The translations under genes and the position numbers were made by a program. Below are positions 6,721 to 13,327 of a stretch of DNA of 16,262 bases, in pieces (within the stretch, counting starts at the first letter, position 1; the number at the start of each line of letters is the position of its first letter). Source of the DNA: an uncultured Lachnospiraceae bacterium (GTDB lineage Bacteria > Bacillota > Clostridia > Lachnospirales > Lachnospiraceae); NCBI GenBank assembly GCA_902766845.1, contig CACXFD010000078.1, positions 1 through 16,262 of the forward strand, given 5' to 3'. Below the pieces are notes generated by a model, which was not told the DNA's origin, ran no database searches, and saw only the letters and a program-made list of their open reading frames with translations.

Positions 6721-8049
6721 TTATTTCGTGATCCGCGCGAGGAACGCGTCGATCTGCGCGTCGGTCATCCCGCCGCTTTTCAGGTACGCCCGCGCGCCGG
6801 CCTCCAGGTCCGCCTGCCGGGGATCCCCCGTCTCCTGTCCGGTCAGGATCCCGAACATCGGGATCAGGTTCCCTTCGAGGATCAGGTCATACCGCCGCTT
6901 GTCGGAGACCTCGTTGATCCCGTAGTAATGATCGTAGGTCAGCATGTAATCGTCCACGATCTCGTCATAGGACGCGCCGGCCAGCGCCTCGATCAGCACG
7001 CAGATGAAGCCGGTCCGGTCCTTGCCTTCGGTGCAGTGGACCAGATAGGGCGCCTCCTGCTCCGAGATGGCCGTCAGCCCGGCCGCCGCCTTCGCCCGGA
7101 ATTCCTCCGACCCGAAGTTGGTGTTCAGCGCGAGCGGGAACACGCGCCCGCTCTCCTGCAGGGTCTTGAAATACGGGGACGCGAAATCGTCCTTTGCCAT
7201 ATAACCGGCGATCTTTTCGGGCGTATCCGCCAGGTCCAGGACCGCGTTCACGCCGGCCTCCCGGATCAGCGCGTCCACGTACGGCGCGCGGTTATGCTGG
7301 TTGTCGCAGGGCGACGCGGACCGGCACAGCGCCCCCTCGGCAAGCCGTCCGGCCCGCACCGCGCGGAAGTTCGCAAAGACGACGTCGCTCGGATAGCGGG
7401 CCCGGTCATCGTAATAATGGATGTCGCGCGCGTCCTGGATATCCGCATATTTTCCGCGCTCATGCATCGTGATCGTGGCCGTGTCTTTCTCCGCGAGCGC
7501 GGCGTTCACCCAGAGCCGCTCGCGCTGCTCAATGCCCAGCAGGCCCGCCTCGTCCCAGAGGTCCTCGCCGTTGTTGATCCCGGCCTTGATATACGGATAG
7601 CCCGGATACGCCACGAGCAGGGGCTTGCCGGTCTCCACGTAATAGCCGTTGTAATACGGCAGGTCCTCCAGCCGGTATCCGTTCGAGAACACCACGTCCA
7701 CGCTGTCGCCGTAGGCGAAGCCGAGTGCGTTGAATTCATCGATCGCCGCCTTGATATAGACGCCGCCGAACTCGGTCTCGTGCTCGATCGCGCAGTCGAC
7801 CAGGGCGGGCGTGTCCGCCGCGGGCTGTGTAGGCGCTGCGGTCGAAGGCTCCTCCGGCGCCTCCGTCTCCGGCACGTCCGTCGGGGCCGGCGCGGGGGCT
7901 TCGGTCTCCGCACCGGTCGGGGCCGGTTCCTTCGTGGGCTCCGGCGCCGTGCGGCCGCAGGCCGTCAGTACGAAAACCGTGATCATCAGCAGGCAGAGAA
8001 TGGCCGGCAAAGCCTTCCGCCGCGCGCCGCGGCGAACCGTCTTCTTCAT
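6721..8049 (-). CDS. Exported lipoprotein with a tyrosine/serine phosphatase domain (Y_phosphatase3-like)
   Basis: 442 residues. A lipoprotein signal peptide is clear: basic MKKTVRRGARRK, a hydrophobic core, and lipobox LTAC with C31 as the lipidation site. A Pro/Thr/Glu/Ala-rich linker (about 32-88) follows. The phosphatase P-loop is HCTEGKDRTG with nucleophile C339 and R345, preceded by NFRAVRAGRL (about 213-222), the pattern of the Y_phosphatase3 family. A middle region (about 90-205; GDSVDVVFSNGYRLEDLPYY, then KPLLVAYPGYPYIKAG) belongs to no domain I can name. The protein should sit on the outer face of the membrane. The start at 8049 has GGAGAAGGAG upstream. A 71-nt leader contains four 10-bp repeats behind a good promoter. 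Its substrate, protein or small molecule, is unknown. Confidence 0.85.
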   Translation of the reverse strand: MKKTVRRGARRKALPAILCLLMITVFVLTACGRTAPEPTKEPAPTGAETEAPAPAPTDVPETEAPEEPSTAAPTQPAADTPALVDCAIEHETEFGGVYIKAAIDEFNALGFAYGDSVDVVFSNGYRLEDLPYYNGYYVETGKPLLVAYPGYPYIKAGINNGEDLWDEAGLLGIEQRERLWVNAALAEKDTATITMHERGKYADIQDARDIHYYDDRARYPSDVVFANFRAVRAGRLAEGALCRSASPCDNQHNRAPYVDALIREAGVNAVLDLADTPEKIAGYMAKDDFASPYFKTLQESGRVFPLALNTNFGSEEFRAKAAAGLTAISEQEAPYLVHCTEGKDRTGFICVLIEALAGASYDEIVDDYMLTYDHYYGINEVSDKRRYDLILEGNLIPMFGILTGQETGDPRQADLEAGARAYLKSGGMTDAQIDAFLARITK

Positions 8050-8062
8050 TCCGTCTCCTTCT

Positions 8063-8102
8063 CCGGGATGTCCCGGGATGACCCGGGCCGACCCGGGCTG
8101 TC
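8063..8102. repeat. Four 10-bp tandem repeats in the phosphatase leader
   Basis: Units at 8063, 8073, 8083 and 8093 follow CCGGGNYGWC (CCGGGATGTC, CCGGGATGAC, CCGGGCCGAC, CCGGGCTGTC). They create three CCCGGG palindromes at exactly 10-bp spacing. They lie between the predicted transcription start (about 8120) and the SD of the lipoprotein gene. Confidence 0.85.
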
Positions 8103-8126
8103 CATACGGTCTGAACGTCTGCCCCT

Positions 8127-8155
8127 ATTGTATCAGATAAAACGCCGGCTGTCAT
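8127..8155 (-). promoter_or_regulatory. Sigma-A promoter of the lipoprotein phosphatase gene and leftward block
   Basis: Minus-strand ATGACA (8155-8150), a 17-bp spacer and TACAAT (8132-8127) preceded by TGA (extended -10). Five of six bases match the consensus in both hexamers. This is the only strong promoter seen upstream of the eight-gene leftward run. Confidence 0.7.
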
Positions 8156-8267
8156 CCGAAAGAAACGGCGCGGGGCGGTCTTCCTCGCCATGCCGGCCCG
8201 CAGGTCCCGCGCCGCCGGACGGCCGGCCGCGGTGCGCCGGCGGCAGCAGACAACCCGCGCCGCCCGC

Positions 8268-8308
8268 TTTCCAGAGGCCCGCCTCTGTGGTATAATATGA
8301 GCCGGAGG
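8268..8308 (+). promoter_or_regulatory. Promoter and SD of the nucleoside phosphorylase gene
   Basis: TTTCCA (8268-8273, weak -35), a 17-bp spacer and TATAAT (8291-8296) preceded by TGG (extended -10). Initiation is expected at about 8302-8304, so the SD GGAGG (8304-8308) falls at the very 5' end of the transcript, 7 nt before ATG 8316. Confidence 0.7.
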
Positions 8309-8315
8309 CAGAACG

Positions 8316-9083
8316 ATGGACATCACCCCGCACGATATCCCGCTTTTTGAATATGATCCCGATCCGCAGGGACTGATCCGGCCCGACCATGACCGGCCGG
8401 ACGAGCCGCTCCCGAAGAAGGCCGTCTTTGCCTTTCTGGGCGATGAGATCGACCGCTTCGCGCAGGAGCGCGGCGCGCGCGTGATCGGCCGCTTCGAGAG
8501 CGCCACCAAAACATATCCGGCCTATCTGCTGCAGACCGAAAAGGAGCCGGTCTGCCTGATGCAGGCGCCGGTCGGCGCGCCGGCCGCGGTACAGCTCCTG
8601 GAGTGGCTGATCTTCCACGGCGCCCGCGAGATCGTCAGCACCGGCTCCTGCGGCGCGCTGGTCCCGCTCGGGGAAGGGCAGTTTTTGGTCCCGTACCGGG
8701 CCCTGCGCGACGAGGGCACGTCCTATCACTATCTGGAGCCGTCCCGCTTCATCACGCTGTCCCTGCGCGCGCGGGAGGCCATCGAGACCGTGCTGCGTCG
8801 GCGCGGCCTGCCGTTCAGCGAGGCCGTCACCTGGACCACCGACGCGTTCTTCCGCGAGACCCGCGCCAAGACGGCGCTGCGCCGGGAGGAAGGCTGCGTC
8901 TGCGTCGAGATGGAATGCGCGGCCCTGGCCGCCTGCGCGCGGCTGCGCGGCGTCACCTGGGGCGAGCTCCTCTTCACGGCGGACACGCTCGCGAACGCGG
9001 ACCGGTACGATCCGCGCGGCTGGGGGAAGGAGGCCGCCGGGCCGGCGCTCGAGCTGTGTCTCGAGGCCGTGCAGGAACTGTAG
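8316..9083 (+). CDS. Nucleoside phosphorylase (PNP/UDP family)
   Basis: 255 residues. The family cleaves nucleosides with phosphate to a free base and (deoxy)ribose-1-phosphate in salvage. Landmarks: glycine-rich phosphate-site region STGSCGAL (108-115), DEGTSYHY (132-139), TTDAFFRET (174-182), the ribose-binding VEMECAAL (197-204, uridine-phosphorylase-like) and FTADTLAN (220-227), where D223 is in the usual place of the catalytic acid. The specificity (uridine, purine or other) cannot be fixed from these motifs. The start at 8316 has GGAGG 7 nt upstream and a good promoter. It is transcribed alone, diverging from the phosphatase gene and converging on the DUF937 gene across a shared terminator. 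Confidence 0.9.
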   Translation: MDITPHDIPLFEYDPDPQGLIRPDHDRPDEPLPKKAVFAFLGDEIDRFAQERGARVIGRFESATKTYPAYLLQTEKEPVCLMQAPVGAPAAVQLLEWLIFHGAREIVSTGSCGALVPLGEGQFLVPYRALRDEGTSYHYLEPSRFITLSLRAREAIETVLRRRGLPFSEAVTWTTDAFFRETRAKTALRREEGCVCVEMECAALAACARLRGVTWGELLFTADTLANADRYDPRGWGKEAAGPALELCLEAVQEL

Positions 9084-9152
9084 CCGTACCGCTTGCGGGC
9101 CGGGCCGGTCATCTGACCGCTGTCCGGACGCGGCGCCTGTGCCTGTAAACAC

Positions 9153-9188
9153 AAAAAGCCCCGCGGAACACCTCCGCGGGGCTTTTTT
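9153..9188. terminator. Bidirectional terminator between convergent genes
   Basis: Five A residues and GCCCCGCGGA (9153-9167) pair with TCCGCGGGGC and six T residues (9173-9188) around a 5-nt loop. The 10-bp perfect GC stem with both tracts ends the phosphorylase gene rightward and the DUF937 gene leftward. Confidence 0.92.
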
Positions 9189-9218
9189 CATGCTCTGCGA
9201 GACAGGCTGATGCCCGGC

Positions 9219-9950
9219 TCACTTCATAAACGACGTCAGGATGTTCAGCAGGTCCATGCCGTTGCTCTGGCTGCTGGTCTGCGCGGAGGAACCGCCCATC
9301 AGGCCGCCCAGCAGGCTTCCGAGGCCGCCCGAAGACTGGGACTGCGCCTGCGTCTGGGACTGGCCGCCGCCCATCAGGCCGCCGAGAATGCTCCCGAGGC
9401 CGCCCGAGGACTGGGACTGGTTCGAGGAACCGCCGCCCAGCAGACCGCCGAGCAGGCCGGACGATGCCTGCGGCTTGGAGGCGCCGCCGAACATCGCCAA
9501 CAGATCCGACAGGTCGATGCCGTCCGACAGGTCCACCTTGGCCGCGGAGCCCGTGGCAGCGGACAGGCCGGAAAGCAGGGCCGGCGCCAGGCTGCCGAGG
9601 CCGCGCGTGACCTGTTCGGTCTTCATGCCGGTCTCCTTCACCAGGCTGCTGACCACGTCCTTCTGGTTATCTCCCAGAATGTGGCCGATGATCTTCGCGC
9701 CGTCTTCCGCGTCCACGTCCGCGATCTGCTGCGCCATGGTCTCCGTGCCCGTATGCTGCGTCAGCGCGTTCAGCAGCGACTGCGCGCCCTCCTCGGTGGA
9801 GGCGTTCTGGGTCATGGAAGAGATCAGCTGCGGCAGCGCGCCGTTCACGAGCTTGGTCAGCTGATCGGCCGATGCGCCGGTCTTGTCCGTCAAGGCGCTC
9901 AGCGCGTCCGTGTTGGTCATGGCTCCCGATAACATGCTTAACAGATCCAT
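9219..9950 (-). CDS. DUF937 domain protein with Gly/Ser/Gln repeats
   Basis: 243 residues, no signal peptide. Residues 1-135 form the helical DUF937-type region (ALSALTDKTGASADQLTKLV, then ILGDNQKDVVSSLV), a fold found in many bacteria with no settled function. Residues 163-222 hold three copies of a glycine repeat: SGLLGGLLGGG, SGGLGSILGGLMGGG and SGGLGSLLGGLMGGS, separated by Q/S spacers. The C-terminus (MDLLNILTSFMK) echoes the N-terminus (MDLLSMLSGAM). The low-complexity part suggests a flexible or self-associating segment. The start at 9950 has a modest AAGGGGT SD. It is monocistronic: a terminator follows and a 518-bp gap precedes it. Confidence 0.8.
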   Translation of the reverse strand: MDLLSMLSGAMTNTDALSALTDKTGASADQLTKLVNGALPQLISSMTQNASTEEGAQSLLNALTQHTGTETMAQQIADVDAEDGAKIIGHILGDNQKDVVSSLVKETGMKTEQVTRGLGSLAPALLSGLSAATGSAAKVDLSDGIDLSDLLAMFGGASKPQASSGLLGGLLGGGSSNQSQSSGGLGSILGGLMGGGQSQTQAQSQSSGGLGSLLGGLMGGSSAQTSSQSNGMDLLNILTSFMK

Positions 9951-9977
9951 CTCTTACCCCTTTTTTTCTTGTAGTTT

Positions 9978-10007
9978 GGCCGCCATGCGGCCTTTGGGTT
10001 CATTATA
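9978..10007 (-). promoter_or_regulatory. Candidate -10 box and leader hairpin of the DUF937 gene
   Basis: On the minus strand TATAAT (10007-10002) occurs without a recognisable -35 at 16-18 bp. Just downstream, GGCCGC/GCGGCC (9978-9992, 3-nt loop) makes a perfect 6-bp hairpin in the leader about 28 nt before the ATG at 9950. Confidence 0.4.
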
Positions 10008-10107
10008 CACCCATTCGGGACGGCGCGCGAGCACTTTTTCACAAAACCCGGCCCCGCCGTGCCGGCCGAGTGGCCGGAATCGGCTGTTCCTTTCGATATT
10101 CTTAACA

Positions 10108-10123
10108 AAACCGGGCCCGGTTT
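10108..10123. repeat. Perfect 16-bp palindrome in the DUF937/tldE gap
   Basis: AAACCGGGCCCGGTTT is self-complementary, with CTTAA (10101-10105) and TTAAG (10122-10126) offering further outer pairing. It stands at the border between GC-rich DNA and the AT-rich island to its right, about 100 bp upstream of the candidate -10 box of the DUF937 gene. It could be an operator or a hairpin. Confidence 0.6.
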
Positions 10124-10260
10124 AAGACTTTCATTCTCAAATTTATTTTCTTTTTATAACACCAACATATTTCTGACACATTTACTTGGTAAGATAACAG
10201 CGTACCGGATGAGAACGGTACAGACATTTATGACAGGGATAAATGTTGGAAGCTTTTCAT
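10121..10260. other. AT-rich intergenic island with competing inverted repeats (possible structured RNA)
   Basis: By hand count 45 of 140 bases are G or C (32 percent), far below the flanks. ACATTTAT/ATAAATGT (10224-10231/10239-10246) and GTACCG/CGGTAC (10202-10207/10216-10221) are perfect hairpins. The strand 10240-10249 can instead pair with CCAACAT (10162-10168) or ACATTTA (10178-10184). ACCAA/TTGGT (10161-10165/10186-10190) is another helix. No convincing protein is encoded: a 33-codon frame from ATG 10208 has no SD. Transcription direction is unknown. Confidence 0.45.
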
Positions 10261-10268
10261 ACTCACCC

Positions 10269-10292
10269 CCCGGCGGGCGGCATCCCGCCGGG
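10269..10292. repeat. GC-rich inverted repeat
   Basis: CCCGGCGGG (10269-10277) and CCCGCCGGG (10284-10292) form a perfect 9-bp stem around CGGCAT. Runs of C flank it on both sides. There is no U-tract directly after it on either strand, so it is not an obvious terminator. Confidence 0.6.
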
Positions 10293-10325
10293 CCCCCCCT
10301 CTTCTTTTGATGAAAATGATGAAAC

Positions 10326-10355
10326 AAAAAGGCCGTCCCTCGGGACGGCTTTTTT
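10326..10355. terminator. Bidirectional terminator in the gap
   Basis: CAAAAAG leads into GCCGTCC (10332-10338), a CTCG loop, GGACGGC (10343-10349) and six T residues. It works on paper in both directions. Leftward it would be a second stop for tldD-tldE. Rightward it has no coding gene upstream, which leaves open a non-coding transcript from the AT-rich island. Confidence 0.8.
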
Positions 10356-10360
10356 GTTGC

Positions 10361-10384
10361 CCGCGGCCGGCATCCCGGCCGCGG
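10361..10384. repeat. Perfect 10-bp inverted repeat with CATC loop
   Basis: CCGCGGCCGG (10361-10370) and CCGGCCGCGG (10375-10384) flank CATC. The arms are the two halves of the dnaB/rhomboid palindrome (1548-1563) with extra bases. It sits between the two terminators of this gap. Confidence 0.65.
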
Positions 10385-10387
10385 CCC

Positions 10388-10420
10388 AAAAAAAGGCGGC
10401 CGCCCCGCGGGGCAGCCGCC
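10388..10420 (-). terminator. Terminator of tldD-tldE
   Basis: On the minus strand GGCGGC...GCCGCC (10420-10415 with 10400-10395), a one-base mismatch and an inner GCCC/GGGC stem are followed by seven U residues (10394-10388). It lies about 50 nt after the tldE stop. A further hairpin GCGCCTGC/GCAGGCGC (10442-10460) lies directly after the stop codon. Confidence 0.85.
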
Positions 10421-10468
10421 TTCCGGTATTCCCGGGCTCCGGCGCCTGCTGCGCAGGCGCGGCCGGTC

Positions 10469-11746
10469 TTATTCCACGCCCGTGATGCGCAGGCCGTAGA
10501 GCACGGTCTCGCGCGGAATCACGTGGGTGTCGTACTGGACCGTCTCGGAGGAGAAGCGCATCGTGCGCATCGCGTCCATCATCGAGCCCGACACGGACCC
10601 GCCGGTCACCGGCGTGCACTCACCGTCATGGTGCCAGTAGGCCAGCCGGATCTCGCCGGCGATGTCCCCGGCCATCGAATCCACCTGGAAATCCGAGAAC
10701 TCGATGACTTCCAGATAGTCTCCGGTACGAAGGTCCGCCGCGCTCTGCTTTCCGCCGTCCACGACCACGTTGTAGACCAGGGAGCTGCCTTCCAGGCCCA
10801 GATACTGGCTCATCTGGCGCGATCCCCAGAAGTTCTGCGCCACGCCGTCCTTGATCAGGTAACGGTCCCGGATCTCGGAGCCTTCTTCATCCACATCGTA
10901 GCTGTGGGAAGAGTTCGGAAGCTTCGCGACGGCCTTCATCGTGATCACGTCTCCGGTCATATCCTCGGCGATGGGCTTCCCGCTCTCCCACGTGCTGACG
11001 CGCCGCACCTTGGCGCCCGCGCTCATATGGTCGCGGAAATAATCGTAGATCTCGATCGCGTTCTCGTTCGGGAACAGGACCGGGATGTCCTTCAGGACCG
11101 GGGTCGGCACCGCGTGCAGGCGGTCCTTGCCCACGCGCATCACGTCCTCGACGTCCGACCGCAGCCGGTCCGCGTCGCAGGTGCCCGACGGATACAGGCG
11201 GTACAGCTCGATCTCGTGGCCTTCGCGGCGCGCGTTCACCACGACCTCCATCAGCGAGGACGGGAAGCGGCGCGTATAGCTGACGCCGTTCGAGTTCTTG
11301 AACCGGCGCGTGACGGACTTGACAAAGATCTCGTAGGAGTTGACGTCTTCGGTATCAGTCTCATGCACGCTGTCCATCGCGCGCAGGAAATCCTCGGCGA
11401 TCTTTTCCACGCAGACCTCTTCGCCCTCTTCCTGCGGGACCGGGGCGTCCGTCAGCGTGTAGGCCGGGTTCTTGACGAGGCCGGCCTGGAACAGGATGTC
11501 CGCGAGCGCTTTATCGATCTCTTCTTCTGACGCGGTCGGGGAGATCTGTCCGGAGGCGCTCCCGAGGAAGCCGCCCTCCACGTCCGCGTAGAGCTTCACG
11601 GTATAATTGCGGGTCTCCACCGCGCGGTTCTGGTCCAGCGCGTGGCGGATAAAGTAGAACTCCCAGCCGGTCACGGTCTCTTCCGACAATTCCCAGCCCG
11701 CGGCGCCCAGCGCCGCCAGTTTTTTCTCCAGCCGTTCAAACATCAT
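10469..11746 (-). CDS. tldE: TldE/PmbA-like subunit of the TldD/TldE metalloprotease
   Basis: 425 residues from ATG 11746, which overlaps the tldD stop as ATGA. The next codon is also ATG, so the start could be one codon later. GAGG lies 5 nt upstream, inside tldD. TldE pairs with TldD as a protease that degrades or matures small unfolded peptides. This subunit lacks the HExxxH zinc motif, as expected for TldE. The middle and C-terminal regions have the family pattern, including AKVRRVSTWESGKP, WGSRQMSQYLGLEGSSLVYN and TPVTGGSVSGSMMDAM. The length is typical. It is followed by a hairpin and a strong terminator. No RiPP precursor is seen nearby, so a housekeeping role is the default. Confidence 0.9.
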   Translation of the reverse strand: MMFERLEKKLAALGAAGWELSEETVTGWEFYFIRHALDQNRAVETRNYTVKLYADVEGGFLGSASGQISPTASEEEIDKALADILFQAGLVKNPAYTLTDAPVPQEEGEEVCVEKIAEDFLRAMDSVHETDTEDVNSYEIFVKSVTRRFKNSNGVSYTRRFPSSLMEVVVNARREGHEIELYRLYPSGTCDADRLRSDVEDVMRVGKDRLHAVPTPVLKDIPVLFPNENAIEIYDYFRDHMSAGAKVRRVSTWESGKPIAEDMTGDVITMKAVAKLPNSSHSYDVDEEGSEIRDRYLIKDGVAQNFWGSRQMSQYLGLEGSSLVYNVVVDGGKQSAADLRTGDYLEVIEFSDFQVDSMAGDIAGEIRLAYWHHDGECTPVTGGSVSGSMMDAMRTMRFSSETVQYDTHVIPRETVLYGLRITGVE

Positions 11747-13179
11747 CCCAACCTCGCTTTCGTCTTCAGATAGGGACCGCCGTCGGCCACCTTGACCCAT
11801 TCCTTATGGCCCTTGCCGCAGGCGCCGTTGCCTTCCACGCCGCGGTCCGTGCTGGCCATCGTGATGCCGCCCAGCAGGTCCGGCACGTAGCCGGTCATGA
11901 CCACGGGGGAGACCACCTTGCCGGTCAGCTTTCCGTCCTTGATCTCATAGCCGCGGGCGATGATGCACTGGATGCCCCAGTGCTTCGGGTCTTCCATGCC
12001 GCTCTCCATGCCGCGCAGCAGGTAGCCGTCCTTGACCGATTCGATCATCTCCTCGACCGTGTTCTCGCCCGAATCGACGACCGTGTTGGTCATGCGGGTG
12101 TAGACCTTGTGCGCATAGTTCTCGCGCTTGCCGTTTCCGGTGGGCTTAACGCCCAGGCGCAGGGCCGCCAGCGCGTCGCAGATGCCGGTGCGCAGGATGC
12201 CGTGGTCGATCTCGATCACATCGCCGGCCGGCGTGCCTTCATCATCAAAGGCGAACGCGGTCACGCTGTCCGCGCAGAGCGCGCCTTCGTGCATGGTCAC
12301 GAGGTCCGATCCCACGCGCTTGTCGATGTATTCGGCGCCGAGCGCGCGGCCCTTCACGAACATGTCCATCTCGACGCCGTGGCCAAACGCCTCGTGCGCG
12401 ATCAGGCCCGTGACGGCCGGATCCGTGATGATCTCGTATTCACCGGGCACGATGTGCTCCGACCCGAGCATCTCCTCCATGGTCTTCGGCAGCTCGGAAA
12501 GCTTGTCTGCCAGGCCCTTCAGAATCTCGGGGCCGCCGAGGCCGGACACGCCCTGGTACACGAATTTCAGCTCTCCCTGCGGCGACGGCGCGAACGCGGC
12601 CACGCTCCCTTCCGTATAGACATAGCTCTGGCGCAGGAAGCGGTTTTTCGTGATGAACATCTTGGAGATGTGCGTGGACACGCCGCGGACCGGGCAGTCC
12701 AGCGCGCCCGGGATCTCCTTCATGCCGCGGTCGGACAGCGCGGAGAGCTCCGCCACGAGGGCCGCCATATCGGTCTTCTCCGGCAGCTCCTGCGTCTCCT
12801 TTTCCACGAAGAGCTCCAGCGGCTCATCCGCCAGCAGGCCAGTCTCATATCCGCGGGTCCCGGTGCGCCCGAGCAGGGCCTGCTGCGCCGAAAGGGCCGC
12901 CTGCAGCCGCGCCAGCGTCTTTTCGGGATCCGACGGATCCACCTCGTTGAATGCGTATTCGCTGTACTGTCCGTTTTTGCAGACACGGACGACGTTGCCG
13001 CGTTCGGTCGTCATGTTCGAACGGGAGACGTTCTTGCTGCGCTGCGACATGGACACCTGAAAGCCGACGGAATCCGTGGACAGGACGCTCACGTAATCAT
13101 ACGATTCCGAGAGCCGCGCGACGATCTGCTTCATGACCGGCGCGAGATCCTGCAGGTAGGATGAAAACGGTGCTTTCAT
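11743..13179 (-). CDS. tldD: TldD zinc metalloprotease subunit
   Basis: 478 residues. The catalytic zinc motif is HEAFGHG (H262, E263, H267). The likely third ligand is C454 in GACGKGHKEW near the C-terminus, as in characterised TldD proteins. The C-terminal domain includes SDLVTMHEGALCADSVTAF and YVPDLLGGI. With TldE it forms a cytosolic protease whose narrow channel admits unfolded peptides. The start at 13179 has an AAGGAGG SD. The leader of about 60 nt carries two perfect hairpins directly upstream of the SD. It diverges from the D,D-carboxypeptidase gene across a 167-bp shared regulatory gap. Confidence 0.95.
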   Translation of the reverse strand: MKAPFSSYLQDLAPVMKQIVARLSESYDYVSVLSTDSVGFQVSMSQRSKNVSRSNMTTERGNVVRVCKNGQYSEYAFNEVDPSDPEKTLARLQAALSAQQALLGRTGTRGYETGLLADEPLELFVEKETQELPEKTDMAALVAELSALSDRGMKEIPGALDCPVRGVSTHISKMFITKNRFLRQSYVYTEGSVAAFAPSPQGELKFVYQGVSGLGGPEILKGLADKLSELPKTMEEMLGSEHIVPGEYEIITDPAVTGLIAHEAFGHGVEMDMFVKGRALGAEYIDKRVGSDLVTMHEGALCADSVTAFAFDDEGTPAGDVIEIDHGILRTGICDALAALRLGVKPTGNGKRENYAHKVYTRMTNTVVDSGENTVEEMIESVKDGYLLRGMESGMEDPKHWGIQCIIARGYEIKDGKLTGKVVSPVVMTGYVPDLLGGITMASTDRGVEGNGACGKGHKEWVKVADGGPYLKTKARLG

Positions 13180-13201
13180 CTGTTATTCCTCCTTATATGA
13201 A

Positions 13202-13237
13202 CGGGAGAAGGGCTCTCCCGGAGCGCCGCGGGCGCTC
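13202..13237 (-). promoter_or_regulatory. Two tandem hairpins in the tldD leader
   Basis: CGGGAGA/TCTCCCG (13202-13220, 5-nt loop) and GAGCGCC/GGCGCTC (13221-13237, 3-nt loop) abut each other just before the tldD SD. Neither is followed by a U-tract on the minus strand. They could affect mRNA stability or ribosome access. Confidence 0.6.
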
Positions 13238-13245
13238 TGCGTCCC

Positions 13246-13254
13246 AGTATAGCA
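13246..13254 (-). promoter_or_regulatory. Extended -10 of the tldD promoter
   Basis: On the minus strand TGC (13254-13252) precedes TATACT (13251-13246). No good -35 stands at 16-18 bp, as is common for extended -10 promoters. The predicted start near 13239 places both leader hairpins in the transcript. Confidence 0.55.
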
Positions 13255-13279
13255 CACGCCGGCCGGTTTCGGGAAGACG

Positions 13280-13322
13280 GGCCGGAAAGATTTTTTCCGG
13301 CCGCCGGTAGATTTTCCGGCGG
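13280..13322. repeat. Two adjacent inverted repeats between divergent promoters
   Basis: GGCCGGAAA (13280-13288) pairs with TTTCCGGCC (13294-13302) around 5 nt, and CCGCCGG (13301-13307) with CCGGCGG (13316-13322) around 8 nt. Both lie between the tldD -10 and the carboxypeptidase -10, so they could be operators for either gene. Confidence 0.65.
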
Positions 13323-13327
13323 CTTTC

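Noticed and set aside
8133..9191. A 352-codon minus-strand frame opposite the nucleoside phosphorylase
   Set aside because: It passes through the terminator and the divergent promoter region and has no family features.
10208..10309. A 33-codon peptide starting MRTVQTFMTG in the AT-rich gap
   Set aside because: No SD, and its C-terminal half is just the translation of the GC hairpin at 10269-10292.
11806..13164. A 452-codon plus-strand frame opposite tldD
   Set aside because: It mirrors tldD codon use, with no SD or recognisable motif.
10469..13179. TldD/TldE as part of a RiPP (microcin-like) gene cluster
   Set aside because: No small precursor gene, modification enzyme or transporter is visible beside the pair; a housekeeping protease is the simpler reading.
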